Shown in pieces: positions 53,363 to 61,593 of a DNA stretch of 64,000 nucleotides. The notes below the pieces were generated by a model that was not told where the DNA came from, ran no database searches, and saw nothing but the letters and a program-made list of their open reading frames with translations. The stretch is from assembly GCF_021568795.1 (NCBI RefSeq), contig NZ_JAKGUE010000008.1:1-64000 (forward strand), written 5' to 3'. Position 1 is the first letter of the stretch. Each line of letters starts with the position of its first letter. A program made the translations under genes and the position numbers. The DNA comes from Dethiosulfovibrio faecalis (lineage in GTDB: Bacteria; Synergistota; Synergistia; Synergistales; Dethiosulfovibrionaceae).

Positions 53363-55461
53363 AGCCCGTCAGTCTCGCCTCTATCAGGCGTCGTTTCGTC
53401 CTGCTGGGATTCGTGGTTATAGTCCTGGTCTCCGTCTCGGTCTTTTTCTTCTCCTTCCTCAGGCTGTCCTCGGACTATCACGTGGAGGGAGAGCGTTTCC
53501 TGGGAGACGCCGCTGGCAACCTGGACGAACGTTTCCTCACGACGGAGGTTTTTTTGAAGGCCCTGGACATCGAGGACGTGGACGGACCTACCCTGGACGC
53601 CATGAAGGTCAGCGAGTTGGTGCTCTGCGCCGATGACGGGACCATCCTCGAGGTTCTCCGAGGCCAGGCTCTGCTGGGGCAGACCTTCCCGCCCCGCCTG
53701 CTGAGTGGAAGATGGACCCCCAGCTCCCACCTGTCTCTTCCCGCCTCTCCCAGGCTGGTGCTGTCCGTCAGGAAAAACGACCGATGGTTGGTGGCCGGTT
53801 TCGAGAGCAGGACCTTTTTCTCCGGATTCATGGGAAAGAGGGAGACCGACGGTTCCCTTCTGCTGGTGAACGACGACGGCATGGTTCTGGCCTCCTGGGG
53901 AAAGGACATCTCCACGGTAGGGGGCATGCTACCGGTCTTTCTCGTCACTCCCAGGGCCGGGGAGGGCCTGTGGGGAGGGACGACCCTGAGGTCTCTGTCG
54001 GTCAACATGGGTATGGGACTTCACCTCGTGCTGGTCTATCCTAAGTCGGCGGTGTTGATCCAGGCCACGAAGACCTCTATCGTCTGGGCTGCGGTGCTCT
54101 TTGGCGCTATGATTCCTCTTTTGCTTTTTTTCGGGAGAACTTTATATGCCATAACGGAGGTTTTTCTCAGGTCGGCGAGAAACCTGTCCAACATGGCCGA
54201 CGACATAGGCTCCGCCGAGAATCCGCTGGAGGCCATGCCTATGATGGTCTCCTCGCTGGAGAGCTTCAGAGTCGACGACGCTCCCTTCGAGGAATACAGA
54301 AGGCTTCTGGGGGCTTTCGAGAGGATGATGGACGTCATAACCGAACAGAGCGAGAGCCTGGGATCCCTTTACGAAGAGGCCACAGCCATGGAGCTTGAGT
54401 TGAGAGAGAACAACGACGAATTGACCCATCTCAACAACAACCTCGCCGACCTGATGAACCTGTCCCGAGGTGTGGTATCCTCCGCCTCGTTGGATGCGAC
54501 CGCCACAGTGATGGTCTCCAACCTTAAAAAGTGTTTTTCCTGCGAGTTCGCCGGGCTGATCGCCATTGTAGAGGGCAGCCCCTTCCTCTGGGGACACGAG
54601 GGAGTCGTCCCAACCGATATGTCGGAGGACTCGATGATGGATCTGATGTCTCGCTTCGTCGATCAGGAGGATCCGGAGGTCTCCTTCGAATCGGGCAGAA
54701 CCAGGATATACGCTCCGGTCCGTTTTATGGGACGCTTGGCGGGGTTCGTCGTATTGATACGGAGTGGTAAGGGCGACGGTCGGGCCATTGTGGAGGTACT
54801 GGAGAGGTTCGTGTTGCCTCTGGGAGGAATCTTTCAGGCACACGAACTGGTTCGGGAGGTCCGAAGCTCATTTCACTATCTTGCCACCAGGATGCAGACC
54901 CTTACCGAGAGCTATCACGAGGAGACGGGGAGCCATCTCATAAGGGTCGGAGAATATTCGGCCCTGGTGGCGGAACATCTCGGTATGTCCTCCGAATACG
55001 TGGAGGACCTCAGGATATACAGCCAGCTCCACGATATAGGCAAGCTTAAGGTTCCCCACGGAATACTGTCCAAGCCGGGGCCTCTGACCGACGAGGAGTT
55101 CGACGAGATGCGCCGTCATCCCGATTACGCCGTCGATATACTCGGCGATTCCGAATGGCTGGAGATGGCTAGACAGATAGCCACGACCCATCACGAAAAA
55201 TGGGACGGATCGGGGTATCCTAGAGGTATGAAGGGCGGGGATATCCCCCTCTGTGGCAGGATAGTGGCCTTGGCCGATATATACGACGCCCTGAGGGGCG
55301 AGAGGGGTTACAAGTCCGCCTTCTCCCATGAGAAAACCTGGGATATCATATTGCACGGTGACGGCCGGGTCATGCCGGAGCACTTCGATCCCGCCATACT
55401 GGAGATATTCAGGATACATCACGGCGTTTTCGCCGACATATACGACAAGATTAAGGACTGA
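53359..55461 (+). CDS. membrane HD-GYP domain protein
   Basis: A 700-residue protein with TM1 (about 15-36), an extracytoplasmic domain, TM2 (about 235-258), a coiled coil, a GAF-like domain (about 370-480) and a C-terminal HD-GYP phosphodiesterase. The catalytic set is intact: QLHDIGKLKVPHG (H558-D559), THHEKWDGSGYP (GYP at 619-621). It degrades cyclic di-GMP. The frame opens at 53269, but GGGAGG lies seven bases before a TTG at 53359 that overlaps the previous stop. The pgsB-like gene starts four bases after its stop, so turnover of the messenger and polymer genes share one message. Confidence 0.9.
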   Translation: MKPVSLASIRRRFVLLGFVVIVLVSVSVFFFSFLRLSSDYHVEGERFLGDAAGNLDERFLTTEVFLKALDIEDVDGPTLDAMKVSELVLCADDGTILEVLRGQALLGQTFPPRLLSGRWTPSSHLSLPASPRLVLSVRKNDRWLVAGFESRTFFSGFMGKRETDGSLLLVNDDGMVLASWGKDISTVGGMLPVFLVTPRAGEGLWGGTTLRSLSVNMGMGLHLVLVYPKSAVLIQATKTSIVWAAVLFGAMIPLLLFFGRTLYAITEVFLRSARNLSNMADDIGSAENPLEAMPMMVSSLESFRVDDAPFEEYRRLLGAFERMMDVITEQSESLGSLYEEATAMELELRENNDELTHLNNNLADLMNLSRGVVSSASLDATATVMVSNLKKCFSCEFAGLIAIVEGSPFLWGHEGVVPTDMSEDSMMDLMSRFVDQEDPEVSFESGRTRIYAPVRFMGRLAGFVVLIRSGKGDGRAIVEVLERFVLPLGGIFQAHELVREVRSSFHYLATRMQTLTESYHEETGSHLIRVGEYSALVAEHLGMSSEYVEDLRIYSQLHDIGKLKVPHGILSKPGPLTDEEFDEMRRHPDYAVDILGDSEWLEMARQIATTHHEKWDGSGYPRGMKGGDIPLCGRIVALADIYDALRGERGYKSAFSHEKTWDIILHGDGRVMPEHFDPAILEIFRIHHGVFADIYDKIKD

Positions 55462-55465
55462 TAGA

Positions 55466-56443
55466 GTGAACATAAGGATATTGGTTACCGGAAGCCGGGG
55501 CAAGAGCTCGGTCGTTCGCCTTATCCACAGGGCCCTGGTGTCCGGTGGGATCGAGGCCTACGGCAGGATAACGGGAGTGGTACCTAGGACGCTTACGCCT
55601 CAAGGGGAGCTGCCCATATATAGATCTTCCGGAGCTCACGTCGGAGAGATGGAATGGTGGATAAACTCTATGCCGTCGGACGCCGAGGCGGTGGTTATGG
55701 AGAACAGCGCCGTATCTCCCGACCTTCAGCACCTCGCCTCCCTATGGCTCGATCCGACCTTGACCGTCTTGACAAACGTCAGACCGGATCATCAGGACGC
55801 CTGGGGAGGCGAAGAGGATTCCGCCTCCGTCGCCCTCTGTAAGGGGATTCTAGGAGGCAGGGTCCTTTTGGGGTCGGATGCGGATAGGCCTCTCGTTCGG
55901 GCCTTGTTGAAGGATAAGGGCTGCATGACAACCGTGGTTTCGGAGTTTCCGGAGCCGCGTTCTTATCGGGTCTCCAACGAAGCCTTGGCTCTGGAGGCCT
56001 GTCGTCTTTCGGGGGTAGAGGGTCCGGAGGTGACGGAGGGGATAAAATCTCTTCCTCCCGATCTGGCCGACTTCACCGTGCTGGACGCGGGAGGGGGAAA
56101 ACTGGCCTTCGCCTTTTCCGCCAACGACGTGGTGTCGACCGAGTCGCTTTTCTCCTCTCTGGGATGGAGGAGGGAGGACGTAACGGTACTCTTCAACCAT
56201 CGAAGGGACAGGGGCAACCGTCTCAGGGTGTTCGCTCCCTGGATCGAGAAAGAGAGCTGGAGGGACCGCATAGTGATAGGGGACAGGCCTTTTTTTCGAA
56301 GTGGAGGAGCCCGTTATGTCGGTCTCGACAGGCCGGAGGACCTTATAGCCCTGGTGTCCCGGGCGGGATTGGTCTTCGGATGCGGCAACGTCGTCCACGG
56401 CCTGCCACTGGACGCCAAAATTATTCTGGAGAGGATGTCTTGA
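55466..56443 (+). CDS. pgsB: PgsB/CapB-like Mur-ligase-family poly-gamma-glutamate synthase
   Basis: A 325-residue ATP-dependent amide ligase. The P-loop is TGSRGKSSVVRL (K13), followed by the CapB-type block ENSAVSPDLQHLAS and LTVLTNVRPDHQDAWGGEED, and a C-terminal half with NHRRDRGNR. It joins glutamates through gamma-carboxyls. Bacillus PgsB is about 390 residues with an N-terminal anchor, while this one begins directly at the ligase core. GTG start at 55466, with AAGGA eight bases upstream; the longer frame to 55328 lies inside the HD-GYP gene. pgsC overlaps by one base. Confidence 0.88.
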   Translation: MNIRILVTGSRGKSSVVRLIHRALVSGGIEAYGRITGVVPRTLTPQGELPIYRSSGAHVGEMEWWINSMPSDAEAVVMENSAVSPDLQHLASLWLDPTLTVLTNVRPDHQDAWGGEEDSASVALCKGILGGRVLLGSDADRPLVRALLKDKGCMTTVVSEFPEPRSYRVSNEALALEACRLSGVEGPEVTEGIKSLPPDLADFTVLDAGGGKLAFAFSANDVVSTESLFSSLGWRREDVTVLFNHRRDRGNRLRVFAPWIEKESWRDRIVIGDRPFFRSGGARYVGLDRPEDLIALVSRAGLVFGCGNVVHGLPLDAKIILERMS

Positions 56444-56880
56444 TGGAAAGCTCTCTTTGGCTCCTGTTGATCGGGATCCTGCTAGGCATGTACTTCTACG
56501 AGAGGACCGGACTCTCCTGCGGCGGGGTTATAACTCCCGGAGTCCTGGCCATGTCTCTGGGGAGCCCGGTTAGGATACTATGGGCCCTGGCGGCGGCCTT
56601 CGTCGTCTGGACCGTCATGGAGGGTCTCTCCAGGGTCTTCGTCGTCTACGGTCGACAGAGAATCGCCCTCTCCATGGCGGTGGCCCTTCTGGTAAAGATG
56701 ATCCTGGGAGGTTTTTCCGATCCGGGAGCCCTGTGGTTGGGGTGGGCGGTTCCTGGGTTGATGGCAGCCGATTTTCAGAGGCAAGGACCTCTTGCGACCC
56801 TGACATCCTCCTTCTCCGCCGCCTTCGCCACATCCATGGCCTTCTCCGTGGTGTCTGCGATAGGGGGTTATCTGTCGTGA
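56443..56880 (+). CDS. pgsC: PgsC/CapC-like poly-gamma-glutamate membrane protein
   Basis: A 145-residue protein with four predicted membrane segments, the same size as Bacillus PgsC (149). LGMYFYERTGLSCGGVITPG near the N-terminus is the family signature. It is required with PgsB for polymer synthesis and export. The ATG shares one base with the pgsB stop, behind GGAGAGG; its stop overlaps the next start as GTGA. No pgsA-like phosphatase-fold gene is present. Confidence 0.88.
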   Translation: MESSLWLLLIGILLGMYFYERTGLSCGGVITPGVLAMSLGSPVRILWALAAAFVVWTVMEGLSRVFVVYGRQRIALSMAVALLVKMILGGFSDPGALWLGWAVPGLMAADFQRQGPLATLTSSFSAAFATSMAFSVVSAIGGYLS

Positions 56881-57944
56881 CCTTCGATCTTGGAGACTAC
56901 AGGGACAGACTCAGAAGACGCTCCCGTCGTCGCGTACTGTCTCTGCTGATGCTTACAGGGGTCATGGCCTTGATATATCTCGTCGGAGGCGACGGGCTTT
57001 CGATGGAGGAGGAGCGGCTCTGGTCCGGCGTGAGAGAGGCGGCGACGTCGGTGGCCGACTGGCGGCGGTCCATCGGGTCCTTCCCTTCCATCTCCGACGA
57101 TCCATGGAACCTGGGGCTCATAGGCCTGGAGTGGAGCCCTCTGTCGACTACCCTCGGCAGCCTCCCTTCCAAGAGGACCGCCTGTCATCCCGATTGGGCC
57201 GTCGTCTTTCTTCGATGGTTTCGATCTCTTGGGCTTTCGGCGGGGGATTCGGTGGTGATAATGTCCTCTTCCTCCTTCCCCGGCTTGCTGTTGAACATGC
57301 TGATGGCGTCGGAGTTCTACGACCTGGACGTGCATCTGGTGGTCTCTCTGGGATCCTCCACCTGGGGATGCAACGATCCCAAGGCCCCTTGGCCCACCAT
57401 GGCGAAGGAGCTCAGAAAAAGAGGATTCCTCAGCACGAGAGCCTACTGCTATACCCTGGGGGGGGGCGGCGAGGTGGGATCGGGTATCTCCCCCGAGGGG
57501 GTAGACATAATGACGTCCTCCGCCAGAGAGGCAGGAGTTCCCGTGCTGTCCTCGTCCTCCAAGGAAGAGGTCGTAGACTGGAAGATGGATTTCATCGGTC
57601 GGGTAAGGCCCGAGGTGGTGATCTCCATAGGCGGATCAAGTGCCAATATGGGAGACGATCCTGCGGTTCTTTCCCTTCCTCCCGGCATCTCCAAGCCCGG
57701 AGCCCAGGGAGGAGACGGGGTCATAGGCAGGTCTCTGAAGGGGGGCTATACCGTCATCCATCTCCTCAACCTGAGAGAACTGGCCCTGGCGGAGGGGGTC
57801 CCATTCGACTCCGAGCCTGTAAGAGGTAACGTCGGGAGACGGTCTATCTTTCTATCTCTGGCGGGGGTGGCGGTCTATCTCGGAGCGGTCCTGTTCTTCT
57901 CAAGATTTTCCCACGAAGGCGAAACTCTTAGGAACAAAATATAA
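56877..57944 (+). CDS. poly-gamma-glutamate system protein (PgsW-like)
   Basis: A 355-residue protein with a basic start (RRRSRRR), one N-terminal membrane segment (about 20-37), a soluble domain and a C-terminal membrane segment (about 328-346). Key blocks are LEWSPLSTTLGSL, AGDSVVIMSSSSFPGLLL, HLVVSLGSSTWGCNDP and VVISIGGSSANMGDDP. The same blocks recur in the partial gene at the right edge. It follows pgsB-pgsC as a third component; the family name is assigned from memory. Its biochemical role is not established to my knowledge. A terminator follows. Confidence 0.8.
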   Translation: MTFDLGDYRDRLRRRSRRRVLSLLMLTGVMALIYLVGGDGLSMEEERLWSGVREAATSVADWRRSIGSFPSISDDPWNLGLIGLEWSPLSTTLGSLPSKRTACHPDWAVVFLRWFRSLGLSAGDSVVIMSSSSFPGLLLNMLMASEFYDLDVHLVVSLGSSTWGCNDPKAPWPTMAKELRKRGFLSTRAYCYTLGGGGEVGSGISPEGVDIMTSSAREAGVPVLSSSSKEEVVDWKMDFIGRVRPEVVISIGGSSANMGDDPAVLSLPPGISKPGAQGGDGVIGRSLKGGYTVIHLLNLRELALAEGVPFDSEPVRGNVGRRSIFLSLAGVAVYLGAVLFFSRFSHEGETLRNKI

Positions 57945-57963
57945 CTTAATAGGCTAGACCATG

Positions 57964-58015
57964 AAATCAGAGGGATTCCTTTTTTCATAGAGGTCCCTCT
58001 GATTTTTGTTTTTTG
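57964..58015 (+). terminator. intrinsic terminator of the pgs operon
   Basis: AAATCAGAGGGA pairs with TCCCTCTGATTT across an 18-base loop, followed by TTGTTTTTTG. Confidence 0.85.
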
Positions 58016-58079
58016 TGTCTGTTGCTGTCAGTTGGCGTCATTTGCCTGCTTTTTGTTCTGAAAAAACAGATGTGTATCG

Positions 58080-58107
58080 TTGACCCCGCAGGGTGAAAAG
58101 GGATAAT
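58080..58107 (+). promoter_or_regulatory. promoter of the second gamma-glutamyl cassette
   Basis: TTGACC, 16-base spacer, GATAAT, 58 bases before the DUF6305-like start. Nothing else is visible in the 58016-58165 gap. Confidence 0.6.
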
Positions 58108-58165
58108 CTAAACAGATATAGCGATAGAAATTTTTTCGTTTATCCTTTTGGGGAGGTTGGTTTTT

Positions 58166-58759
58166 ATGAGAAGAAACGCCGTAGTACTAGCTGTTCTCGT
58201 TTCGTTGTTTTCGCTTTTCGTCGGTTCCGCCATGGCGGCGGTCACCGGCGACGCGCCTTTGAAGGGCGATGAGCCCCTTCTGATCACCAACGCCGGGCAG
58301 GGACCGGGAGGCAAGATGGGGCGGCTTCTAGTCAGCCGGTCCAAGGCTGTGAAGGACATTACCTACAACGCCGAGCCCACGCCGGAGGACATTCTGTCCG
58401 GTGGCTATAAGACCGTTCTCGTTGTGATAGGTTCGTCCGCCAAGGGGCTCGGCGCCTCTGGTATCACCATCGACGACGAGATCGACAGGCTTGGAGCCAT
58501 AATGGAGGCCTGTAAGAAAGAGGGAATCCAGGTCATAGCGGCCCACATAGAGGGTAAGGCCAGGAGAGGAAAGCCCGGCAGCGCCGACGAGCGTTCCATC
58601 GACGCCATAGCCCCCTACGCCCAGGGCTTCATAGTCAAGAACGACAGCAACTCGGACGGACGTTTCACCGAGTTGGCCAAGGCCAACGGAGCTCCCCTGA
58701 CCATCATAGACGAGACCATCGACTTTATGAACGTGGTCAAGGATATGTACTCGAAGTAG
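58166..58759 (+). CDS. DUF6305-like exported protein, cassette copy 2
   Basis: A 197-residue protein with a signal peptide ending near SAMA (about residue 24). Core: LLITNAGQGPGGKMGRLL, VLVVIGSSAKGLGASGITID, VIAAHIEGKARRG and YAQGFIVKNDSNSDGRF. It matches the protein at 45389 along its length, with conserved GSS-KGLGA-GI and RRG motifs that suggest an anion-binding loop. GGGGAGG sets the ATG at 58166 rather than an upstream in-frame ATG at 58148. It leads the second cassette. DUF6305 assignment is tentative. Confidence 0.75.
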   Translation: MRRNAVVLAVLVSLFSLFVGSAMAAVTGDAPLKGDEPLLITNAGQGPGGKMGRLLVSRSKAVKDITYNAEPTPEDILSGGYKTVLVVIGSSAKGLGASGITIDDEIDRLGAIMEACKKEGIQVIAAHIEGKARRGKPGSADERSIDAIAPYAQGFIVKNDSNSDGRFTELAKANGAPLTIIDETIDFMNVVKDMYSK

Positions 58760-58777
58760 CCAGGGGGGAAGTCGATT

Positions 58778-60079
58778 TTGTCTATGTACGCCGAGACTTC
58801 CATGGTCCTGGCGGTGATGGCGGTGGTCTTCACCCTTTGCAGCTGGAAGCTCAAATCGCCGGAGATCTCCATGGTAATCACAGCTATAGCCGGAGCCCTG
58901 GCGGGACGGCTGTGGTTTCCCGTCAGGCTTCTAGTGGAGGGAACCTTCACCTATTTCGACGTGGGGCTAATATTCATCACGGCCTCGGTCTTCATCAACA
59001 TGTACTCCGCTACAGGGGCCATGAACGCCCTGGTTCGCAAGATGGTGGATCGTTTCTACCATCGCAAGTGGATGCTTTTCTCCATATTGGCCGTGATAAT
59101 GCTGATCCCCGGTGCTCTCACCGGTGCGGGAAGCGTGTCGATGTTCGTCGTAGGAGGAATGATCGCCACGGTCCTTCGCTATATGGGAATCACGTCGGTC
59201 AGGACCACCGCCTTCATATACGTGACCTCCATGTTGGCCGCTGTGGCTCCTCCCATAAACCTCTGGGCCATGTTGATGGCCGCCCAGGCGAACATGCCCT
59301 ACGTGGGGTTCTCCGTTCCCCTTCTGGCCCCCATCTTTGTTATAACCGTCTTCACCGTGGTCTATCTTCTCAGAGGAGGAGAGCCCGAGCCCAAGGAGAA
59401 GATCCTGGAGGAGCTACCGGTTCCTCCGGAAGGCATGAACTGGTTCCGTATACTGGCTCCGATGCTCACCTTTTTGGTGATAGTCCTTCTGTCCAAGTAC
59501 ATGGCCTTCAGCGTTCCCACCGTCGGACTGCCTCTCAACTTTCTCATCTCCGCGGGGGTGGCCGTGCTTTGTTCTCCGATCAAGCGTTCAGTCGGAGAAT
59601 GGGGAGATACCGTTCTGGAGACGATGGAGCAGGTCTTCCCCCTGTTGGCCACTGTCATCAGCGTAGGGGTGCTGGTCAATATAATGACCGCGACCGGGGT
59701 AAGAGGGCTTATAGCCATAACCTTCGTTACCCTTCCGACCATCTTCATATATCTGACGGCCCTTTTCGTGCTTCCGATGGCCCAGGGGTCGCTTAGCTAC
59801 GGAAGCGCCATAATACTGGGAACTCCCATGATATTCCTCTTCAACTCCGTCGGGTTCAACGTGACCATAGTGGCGACGGCTCTGAGCCTGATGTTTCCTA
59901 TTGGAGATTGTCTTCCTCCCTCTAGGATATCCGGCAGGGTTGCCATAGAGGTGTCGGGCTACGAGGGCAGCTATATGTCCTTCCTCAAGGGGATTTTCGT
60001 CCCGGCCCTGTTCATGGGGCTGGTCGCGTTGTTCATGTTGATCAACGCCAACGCGTTCAAGTTTTTAGTGATCCGGTGA
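58778..60079 (+). CDS. DctM-like TRAP-type permease, cassette copy 2
   Basis: A 433-residue protein with about 12 membrane segments, parallel to the one at 45954: LIPGALTGAGSVSMFVVGGM, TSMLAAVAPPINLWAMLMAA, VLPMAQGSLSYGSAIILGTP and LMFPIGDCLPPSRISGR. The two share layout but differ in loop residues, so they may differ in substrate. TTG at 58778 lies seven bases after GGGGGGAA; ATG at 58784 is an alternative. Followed 13 bases later by the small membrane protein. Confidence 0.8.
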   Translation: MSMYAETSMVLAVMAVVFTLCSWKLKSPEISMVITAIAGALAGRLWFPVRLLVEGTFTYFDVGLIFITASVFINMYSATGAMNALVRKMVDRFYHRKWMLFSILAVIMLIPGALTGAGSVSMFVVGGMIATVLRYMGITSVRTTAFIYVTSMLAAVAPPINLWAMLMAAQANMPYVGFSVPLLAPIFVITVFTVVYLLRGGEPEPKEKILEELPVPPEGMNWFRILAPMLTFLVIVLLSKYMAFSVPTVGLPLNFLISAGVAVLCSPIKRSVGEWGDTVLETMEQVFPLLATVISVGVLVNIMTATGVRGLIAITFVTLPTIFIYLTALFVLPMAQGSLSYGSAIILGTPMIFLFNSVGFNVTIVATALSLMFPIGDCLPPSRISGRVAIEVSGYEGSYMSFLKGIFVPALFMGLVALFMLINANAFKFLVIR

Positions 60080-60092
60080 GGAGGAGAAGATC

Positions 60093-60269
60093 ATGACGAC
60101 GGTGCTGAACCAGGTTATCCATCAGATCTACTACGTTATAGTCGCCTTTTTCGGACTCCTGCTTCTAAGGAACCTCTTCTTCAGGAAGACCAGGACTAGC
60201 CTGATATACGATGTGGTGTATGCCTATACCCTTATACCCTTCGTCCTCAGGGTTCTTCACATAAAGTAA
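60093..60269 (+). CDS. 58-residue membrane protein, cassette copy 2
   Basis: Begins MTTVLNQVIHQIYYVIVAFF and ends LRVLHIK, with one clear membrane segment (about 12-28) and a second weak one. GAGGAG precedes the ATG. The same place in the first cassette holds a 48-residue protein with a like C-terminus. Probably an accessory subunit of the permease, in the position a DctQ subunit would take. Confidence 0.75.
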   Translation: MTTVLNQVIHQIYYVIVAFFGLLLLRNLFFRKTRTSLIYDVVYAYTLIPFVLRVLHIK

Positions 60270-60279
60270 GGTGGTTTTG

Positions 60280-61482
60280 ATGAAGAGAAGAGAGATCCCA
60301 GGGGTAAAGAGAAAGCTAGCGGTGCTGGCTATAGTTGCGGTTATCGCTTTTCTGGGCGCCAAGGAGTTTATGGAGCTTCGAAACTTCAAAGAACCCGTGG
60401 TCGTGTCGGATGCCTTCACCGAGAAGGTGATGCTCAGCGATTATTTCGAGGGCATAAAGGGAACGGGAGTGGACACGCCTGTCTACCTGTTCGACTCGGG
60501 CGTGCCAGGAGGGACCCTGGTCTTTTTAGGCGGGACCCATCCCTACGAACCTGCCACCATGCTGGCGGCCTATGTGGCTATGGAGAACATCTCCGTCTCC
60601 AAGGGAAGGGTGTTCATAATTCCTCACACCAACCTGAGCGCTTCCAAGGTAGGCATGCTGGGCAACGCCTATCCCAAGTTTCTGCACGTGCAGACCGAAC
60701 ACGGCCCCAGGGCCTACCGTATAGGAGATCGATCCACCGATCCTCTGGACCAGTGGCCCGATCCCTTCACCTACGTCCACTATCCGTCCAAGCAGAACCT
60801 GGCGTACACCGACGCCAGGAACCTCAACAGGACATATCCCGGTCGTCCCGACGGTAACCTTACGGAACAGCTGGCCTACGCCGTCATGGAGCTGATAAGG
60901 AAGGAAAAGGCAGACCTGTACTGCGATACCCACGAGGCGTCGTTGATGTATCCGGTGGTTAGCACCTACGTGGCCCACGACAGGGCTCTGGACGTTGCCA
61001 TGATGGCGGCTATGGATCTCAGCGCCACCACCTTTCCGATGAAGTGCGAGGCCAGTCCCAAGAGCCTGAGAGGGCTATCTCACAGGGAGGTCGGAGACTT
61101 CTCCCCCGTTCCCGAGCAGGGATACGAGGGGGTCCTGGCGGTCCTGATGGAGACCATGGAGCCCTTCATAGATCGGGTGGCCGGTAAGATAACCGAGGAG
61201 CTAATGATGGAGGGCAAGGACGAGTTCCTTCAGACCGCCTCGGAGCACGGCCTGTTGTACTGCGTTCCCGAGTACGATATAGAGTTCGGCGGTCCCATGA
61301 AATATCGTGTCGGGCGGCATCTGTCCTCCATAGCCGAGCTGGTCCGTCAGATGAACGATTTCTTCCCCGAAAAGGAAATACAGCTTCAATGGCCCGAGTT
61401 CGACGGGCTCATGGAGAACGGCATAGGCCATTATCTCCACGATCCGGCCAAGGCCCACAGCACCAGGGTCTTCTGGAACTGA
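60280..61482 (+). CDS. M14/aspartoacylase-like exported zinc hydrolase, cassette copy 2
   Basis: A 400-residue protein with an N-terminal anchor (about 12-28). Zinc motif GGTHPYEPAT (H87, E90), NLNRTYPG at 181-188 and the third ligand H218 in YCDTHEAS match the copy at 47413, as do FDSGVPGG and the late GLSHREVGD. AAGGTGG lies five bases before the ATG at 60280, which makes it the best start. It is expected to remove terminal amino-acid or acyl groups outside the cytoplasm. It is followed after 111 bases by the C69 dipeptidase; I see no hairpin in that gap. Confidence 0.8.
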   Translation: MKRREIPGVKRKLAVLAIVAVIAFLGAKEFMELRNFKEPVVVSDAFTEKVMLSDYFEGIKGTGVDTPVYLFDSGVPGGTLVFLGGTHPYEPATMLAAYVAMENISVSKGRVFIIPHTNLSASKVGMLGNAYPKFLHVQTEHGPRAYRIGDRSTDPLDQWPDPFTYVHYPSKQNLAYTDARNLNRTYPGRPDGNLTEQLAYAVMELIRKEKADLYCDTHEASLMYPVVSTYVAHDRALDVAMMAAMDLSATTFPMKCEASPKSLRGLSHREVGDFSPVPEQGYEGVLAVLMETMEPFIDRVAGKITEELMMEGKDEFLQTASEHGLLYCVPEYDIEFGGPMKYRVGRHLSSIAELVRQMNDFFPEKEIQLQWPEFDGLMENGIGHYLHDPAKAHSTRVFWN

Positions 61483-61593
61483 GTTTCTAAAAATCGGGAT
61501 GAACGGAGGTGGTCCGTCGAGAAAGCTAAAATAGCGGCTAGAGGGCTGTAGTTTTTGCAGAGATAACCGGATTTATACAAAGGAGTGTGAGCG

